Source of the DNA: Colletotrichum lupini
Taxonomy: Eukaryota > Ascomycota > Sordariomycetes > Glomerellales > Glomerellaceae
Direction of reading: 5' to 3'
NCBI RefSeq assembly: GCF_023278565.1
Contig: NC_064682.1
Coordinates: 2,170,001 to 2,234,000, forward strand
DNA length: 64,000 nt
The notes below the pieces were generated by a model that saw nothing but the letters and a program-made list of their open reading frames with translations, had not been told where the DNA came from and searched no databases. Shown here piece by piece: positions 58,743 to 64,000 of this stretch (the first letter of the stretch is position 1; the number at the start of each line of letters is the position of its first letter). The position numbers and the translations under genes are program-made.

Positions 58743-61700
58743 ATTTCTAATCGTTTTTTTTTTTAAATAAAGTACTATTTATACTGCATATACTAAATTT
58801 AAAAAAAGCGTTATATATTAAGAATAAAATATAATATACTTCTTTAAACTAAAGAAGATATAATATAATATATATATAAAATTACTTAATAAGATAATAT
58901 AAATAACTTATAAAAGACTTAATAGGAGCTTATTAGTCTTTAGTAATAAATCTTAATATACTAAAATTCGCATCCTTCGTAAAGACTTATAAATTTTTAT
59001 TTTTATTTAATTTTATTAAATTAAAAATATTATATATAATATATTAAAATAGTTATAAATAAAACGGATACGTAATTTTCAAAAGAAAGGGGTTAAGAAT
59101 GCTATATATTTATATCGAATTATTAAAAACGTCCTATTTATAATAAGCTTATTAAATATTTTATTAAGGAATAAGGCTAAGTTATTACTAACTAAATAAA
59201 ACTTATTTTAGATTACTACCTAAACTTAAAATAATAAAGTATTTTATTAAATATTAATACTTTATTCTAAAGGATATTAAAATAATATTATTTATTATTT
59301 TAACGTCTTATAATAAATATAACTATCTTTTATTATTATTAAATAAAACTCTAAAAACTATTATTTAAAGTATTTTTTAAATTCTTTAGAGGATTAATAA
59401 ACTAAATACGAGTCTAAATACTTTTTTTTAATCTCCTTAACTCTAAAAATTCCTAGCTAAGAATAAGGGGTAAATAATTATAAATATTTATTAAAGCTTG
59501 ATAAAAATAGACTTTTTATAATATATTATCTATAAATAATAGATTTTTTTATTTTTTAGAGGAAGTTAGACCTTAGCTCTTATATCATAATAATAAAGAA
59601 AAGTAAATAAGCGAATATATATAAGTTTCTTTATAAATATAAAAAAATAGCTATTTTAATATTATAATAAGTATATAATATATTTAATATACGTAATAAT
59701 CTAATACTAACTATATAGTTATTTACTTTTTTTTAAAAATAAGTAGAATAATAGAAGTTTAATAATATAAAGTCGTTTATAGTTAATATAAATTATAAAT
59801 ATATAAAGAGTATAAGTTAACGAGAAATTATCTAGGGCTAATATAGTTAGAATAGTAAAAAAGATATATTATAATACTAAAAGTGTTTCTGAAATATTTT
59901 TCAACTTTTATTTTAAAATATATAAATATTACTTATAAAGCTCTACTTTTTATACGGGTTTATATAAATACTAAAACTATAAATATATACTATTATATAT
60001 TTTAAGTTATATTTAATATCTTAGAGCAAAAGTATTAAGTTTAGGTTTAATAAAAATACGTTTATAAAACCGGCCTTCTTAAAATTACCTTAAATTAAGT
60101 AAATATAATAATTAAGGGCTTAGGTAGATATTTTATTAAAAGGTTTAACCCTTAATAAATATAGCTTATATAGGTCTAAAACTATATATACTTATATTAC
60201 GTATATTTTAAAAGAGGTATTAAAGAACTCCTAAGCGAAAATTATTCTTATAATATAAACTTTACTTATAATATATTAATATCTTTTTTAAAATATTAAA
60301 TAGTACCTAATTATAACGAGCTATATAATATAATTTATTATAAGTATTATATTTTACTATATATAGCTTATAATAAAAACATTTTAAAAATATTTCGAAA
60401 GGGGAAAACGTTTCTAAAATGTTTTTAAAATATTTCTCGTTAATACCTTACTTAATTAATAATAACTTATTATTTTATAAAAAACTTTTTATAATATACT
60501 AACTAGGTAAAGTATAAACGAGAACTATATATTATAACTAGGTTCTATAATAAAATAACCAAGGTTTTTTTTAAAAAACTAGTTTTTAATATTTAATAAT
60601 ATAAATATAGTCGAGATCTTTTATTTAGTTTTATATATTTAAACTAGCTAGTATCTCCCTCTATTTACTATAATTAATAAGTACGTATTAATAATTAGCT
60701 ATTATAAGTATTAACTAACTTTAATAATACTCGTAACTAAGATTAGAATTTAATATCGTAGGATTTCGTAACGTATTATAATTATATTATAACTTTATAT
60801 CGAAATATTAACATTATAGGCCGTTTTTAATATCTAATATAACGTTAAAGTATATCTAAAATGCGCTTTAATAAATACTTATTAACTATTAAATTAAAAA
60901 GAAAAGTAAAAGATCGGGCTAAAAATTTATAAACTAATACTAAAGAACTATTTTATACTTAATAAAGAACTTATAAGGATTTAGTTACTAATTAATAAAG
61001 TAGTTCTTAAGATAAGAACTTTAGTAGTTTTAATTTTAATAATTATAATAATCTTAATAATACTCGGTCTTAACGCAGAGTAAGTATTTTATTTTTTAGA
61101 GTACTTTTTTTATTAAATAAAAGTCAAAACCCCCCGAGTTCCTTAGTACTTTATAATAGTTTATAAAAATAAGCTACTTAATTATAAACGTAAATAAGCG
61201 TAAATTATTTTACGTTTAAAAAATAATAAATAAGGGTTAATAAGATCTAAGAAGATAAAGAACGAAAAGAATAAAAATTTAAGTTTAAATAAGAACGTAA
61301 AGAGCGCGAGTTTTTAATAAACTAAGCTTATAAAGAGCGTAAGTTTATTATAAAATAAAATTATTTAAATAGGGTAATAAAAGTAAAAATAGCGCTTAAT
61401 TAACGAAAATAGAAGTAGGAAATAAGCTAATAAAATAAAAGCTCTTAAAATATTTTTATATTTATTTCTTTTTTAACTTTATTTTTATTTAAATAATTTA
61501 AAATATTTCTTTTATAATATTAATATAAAGTATAAATTAATATTTATAATATTTTATTAACTTATAAATAAGAATGTTTTATAGGTTTTTTTAAGTATTA
61601 ATAAGAAGAGAAATTATTTTTTTAATAAAGTAATTTACTAGAGCCGTACTATATATTGCGTATTAAAAAAAACTAAATATATTACGCTCTATACTTAATT

Positions 61701-63277
61701 ACTAATTAAAATTAACTAATTTGACCGTTATTTCTTTTATTAATAACTTTTAACCTTTTTTTATTTATTTAAAAAGCGAGCTATACTTATTTAAATATAT
61801 ATAAAACCTCTTAGTATTAGCTTATATAAATAATTAAATCCTATATTATATATTCCTTTTTATTAAGGGTTAAGGGGCCCTTTATATATTCCTTTACGTT
61901 TATAATATAGCTTATATTAAAGGGATTTTTAGCTCTATAAAGTATAATTTTTAAGTTAATATCAATATACTAAATCTTAATATCCGTATTAACTTAGTTA
62001 TTTATAGTATTTATATTATTACCTAATTAAATTTTATATTATTAAAAAGTACTTTATTAATTCTTAAATATACTTACGTTAATTATAATAGTTATAGTAT
62101 TAAGCTAACTAAGGGTACCTAGCTTAAAAAAAGTAGACTTATTAATAAGTATTTTTAACTTACTAATTACTAACTATATACTAAGAAATTCTTATTAAAA
62201 TAATATTTTAACTAGCTAACTTCTTAATTAGTTATTTAACTAGCTATTTAAATAATAATTTATATATTGATAAGTTTATTTAATAAAGTTATTTAGTAAA
62301 TCTATTTAGTTTAAATAAAGAGTAGCTTTAGGTAATATTAAAAGTAATAAGAATAAAAAAAATCTTTATAAACTTTAAAAAATAATAAATATTAGCCTAT
62401 TTAGCCCTTTTTTAAAAAACCTCTACGTTATTATTAAAGTTTAGAACCTTTATAATTAAAAAAGGCTACTTTTAACTATTATAGCCGATTATTATAATTA
62501 ACTATTATAACTAATTTCTATTATTAACCTTTTTAATTAGTATTATTATATAAATATATTACTTAGCTTATTATTAATAAGTAGTTAAAAAGGGTAGCTT
62601 ACTTATCCTAAATTATATAGTAGTTTTCGTATTAAAATTATTATATTACGTTAAGCGCGTACTTAGGGTATATTACGTATATTATATAGTTAAAAAATAT
62701 ACCGTATTATATAATTTCTTTTAAAGCGTAATCCCGTTAAAATTAATCTTTTATACTTATAAAGTTAGAAAAAAACTACTATATAAGAGTTAATAAATTT
62801 AATATTATAAAATAGAATAAATATAAAGCTTAAGGCTAAATTATTTAATATACCTTTTAATATAATTAGTTTAATAAGCCTAGGCCTATATAAAGCGCTA
62901 GTATTTAATAATATAAGTTTTATAAATATGGTTATAAATAATAAATTATTACTAAGGCTTAAGAAAAGAATAAGTAGTTATTATATTACTATTTAAACCA
63001 TTAGTATAATTAATATAATTATAGCCCTAGCTTTAAAGCCTCTATATACCCTTTATATTATAAATTTACTAAAGTAATTAAAAATATTATTAAAACTATA
63101 AGCTAACGAGTAAGGATTTAGACTCGTAATATACGTATTATTATTTAAAAATAGTTTTAAAATCTTTATTTACTTAGTAAAATATTTATAACGCTAAGGC
63201 TTATATAAATTAAGAAAAACTAGCTAAATAATTATTAATTATAATATTAATTAACTATTAATAATAATAATATAATA

Positions 63278-63281
<4 letters not shown>

Positions 63282-63312
<31 letters not shown>
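63282..63312. repeat. (TA)n microsatellite
   Basis: Uninterrupted TA dinucleotide run of about 15 units within the AT-rich island. Confidence 0.95.
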
Positions 63313-63314
<2 letters not shown>

Positions 63315-63489
63315 TATTATAATAATAAATATATATATTATTATATAATATTCATATTTAATTATAAATAACTAGTAAATTATATTAAATATATAATTAT
63401 ATAATAAGCTTATAATTTATTAAAATAAGTTAATAATTTATTATTTTATTATTTATTAATTAATTTATATTTATAAATATTATAAAAAT

Positions 63490-63662
63490 TAAAAAGATAG
63501 AAATATTTAAAAAGTATTTAAGATATATTAAGGAAATATTTAAAACATATCAAGGAAATATTTAGGAAATTTTTTAAAAACTTTTTAGAAATTTTTAAGA
63601 AATTCTTAAGAAACTTTTAGGAAATTTTTAAGAAACTTTTAGGAAATTTTTAGGAAATATTT
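63490..63662. repeat. degenerate tandem repeat of GGAAATTTTTAAGAAA-type units
   Basis: Units of about 16-20 bases (variants of TTTAGGAAATTTTTAAGAAAC) follow one another with substitutions over about 170 bases. Each is GG or AG plus A and T runs. Confidence 0.75.
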
Positions 63663-64000
63663 ATGAGTAATATATTATCTACTTAGTATTTATAGCCTTG
63701 GCTTCTATTTATATATTTATTATAAATATTTATTTATAATACTACGGTATTTTTAATTTATATAGTATTACTTTAAAAAAGTAAGTAAAATACTTCTATT
63801 TTAATAAACTTTTTACTTATAGACTTCTTTAGATTAATTATTCCCTATTATCCTTTAACCCTTAATTATACTTTTTACTTATTTATATTCTTAATAAAGA
63901 TCTAAGTAAAAGTAGCGGGGTTTATTTAGGAATCCGTTTTATTATTATTAAAATTATTAGCGGGGGTAAGCTAAACTAGCTTATCCTTAACTACTTTATT

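Larger units (their letters stand above)
57691..64000. mobile_element. large RIP-type AT-rich island, runs off the window
   Basis: From about 57690 the sequence turns into A/T runs with very frequent TpA and stays so for 6.3 kb to the window edge, with no frame of even 60 codons on either strand. This is what repeated cytosine-to-thymine mutation of duplicated DNA (RIP) produces in Pezizomycotina. The original elements are no longer recognisable; many near-identical short blocks (AAAACGTTTT, TTTAGGAAAT and others) recur inside. It may be a heterochromatic transposon graveyard, or the edge of a centromere or subtelomere. The extent beyond the window is unknown. Confidence 0.8.

Overview
The window is nuclear DNA of a filamentous ascomycete (Pezizomycotina, probably Sordariomycetes; the class is inferred from gene content, not proven). 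The evidence is: spliced genes with short introns (about 50-100 bases) with GT donors and CTAAC/CTGAC-like branch sites; proteins found in filamentous fungi (a fungal-type phytochrome hybrid histidine kinase, a SAT4/rhodopsin-domain membrane protein, a copper-fist regulator, a Nup98-Nup96 precursor); and two very AT-rich, TpA-rich islands without reading frames that look like repeats inactivated by repeat-induced point mutation (RIP).

Layout. 1-4777 holds a copper-fist transcription factor (minus strand). 4778-15961 is a long gene-poor stretch interrupted at 6107-7458 by an AT-rich island flanked by a 13-base direct repeat; one weak candidate for a small secreted protein lies near 11.1-11.4 kb. 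A ketopantoate reductase-like gene (plus) is at 15962-17144. A 6.5 kb intergenic region then leads to the phytochrome (plus, 23669-28215). After another 3.5 kb without a gene come a SAT4-type membrane protein (plus, 31774-33245) and, convergent with it, an intronless full-size ABC-A transporter (minus, 33713-38605). From 40.4 to 57.1 kb follow four housekeeping-type genes all on the minus strand: a small SET-domain protein, the Nup98-Nup96 nucleoporin precursor, an epsin (ENTH-UIM-NPF) and a MYST histone acetyltransferase with an N-terminal PHD finger. From about 57.69 kb to the end the sequence is a continuous RIP-type AT-rich island of at least 6.3 kb.

The genes do not form one pathway. They are a light sensor, metal regulation, pantothenate-type reductase metabolism, transport, nuclear pore, endocytosis and chromatin genes, as expected of ordinary fungal chromosome sequence next to a heterochromatic repeat block. 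I rebuilt 19 introns by hand; every gene model is frame-consistent from ATG to stop. The features that ordinary annotation does not explain are the direct-repeat-flanked AT island, a short motif (TACGGATAC / TACGGAGTA) scattered through the intergenic DNA and concentrated 1.4-2.4 kb upstream of the phytochrome, and the closeness of the MYST gene to the large AT island. I saw no convincing tRNA, rRNA, CRISPR array or secondary-metabolite cluster.
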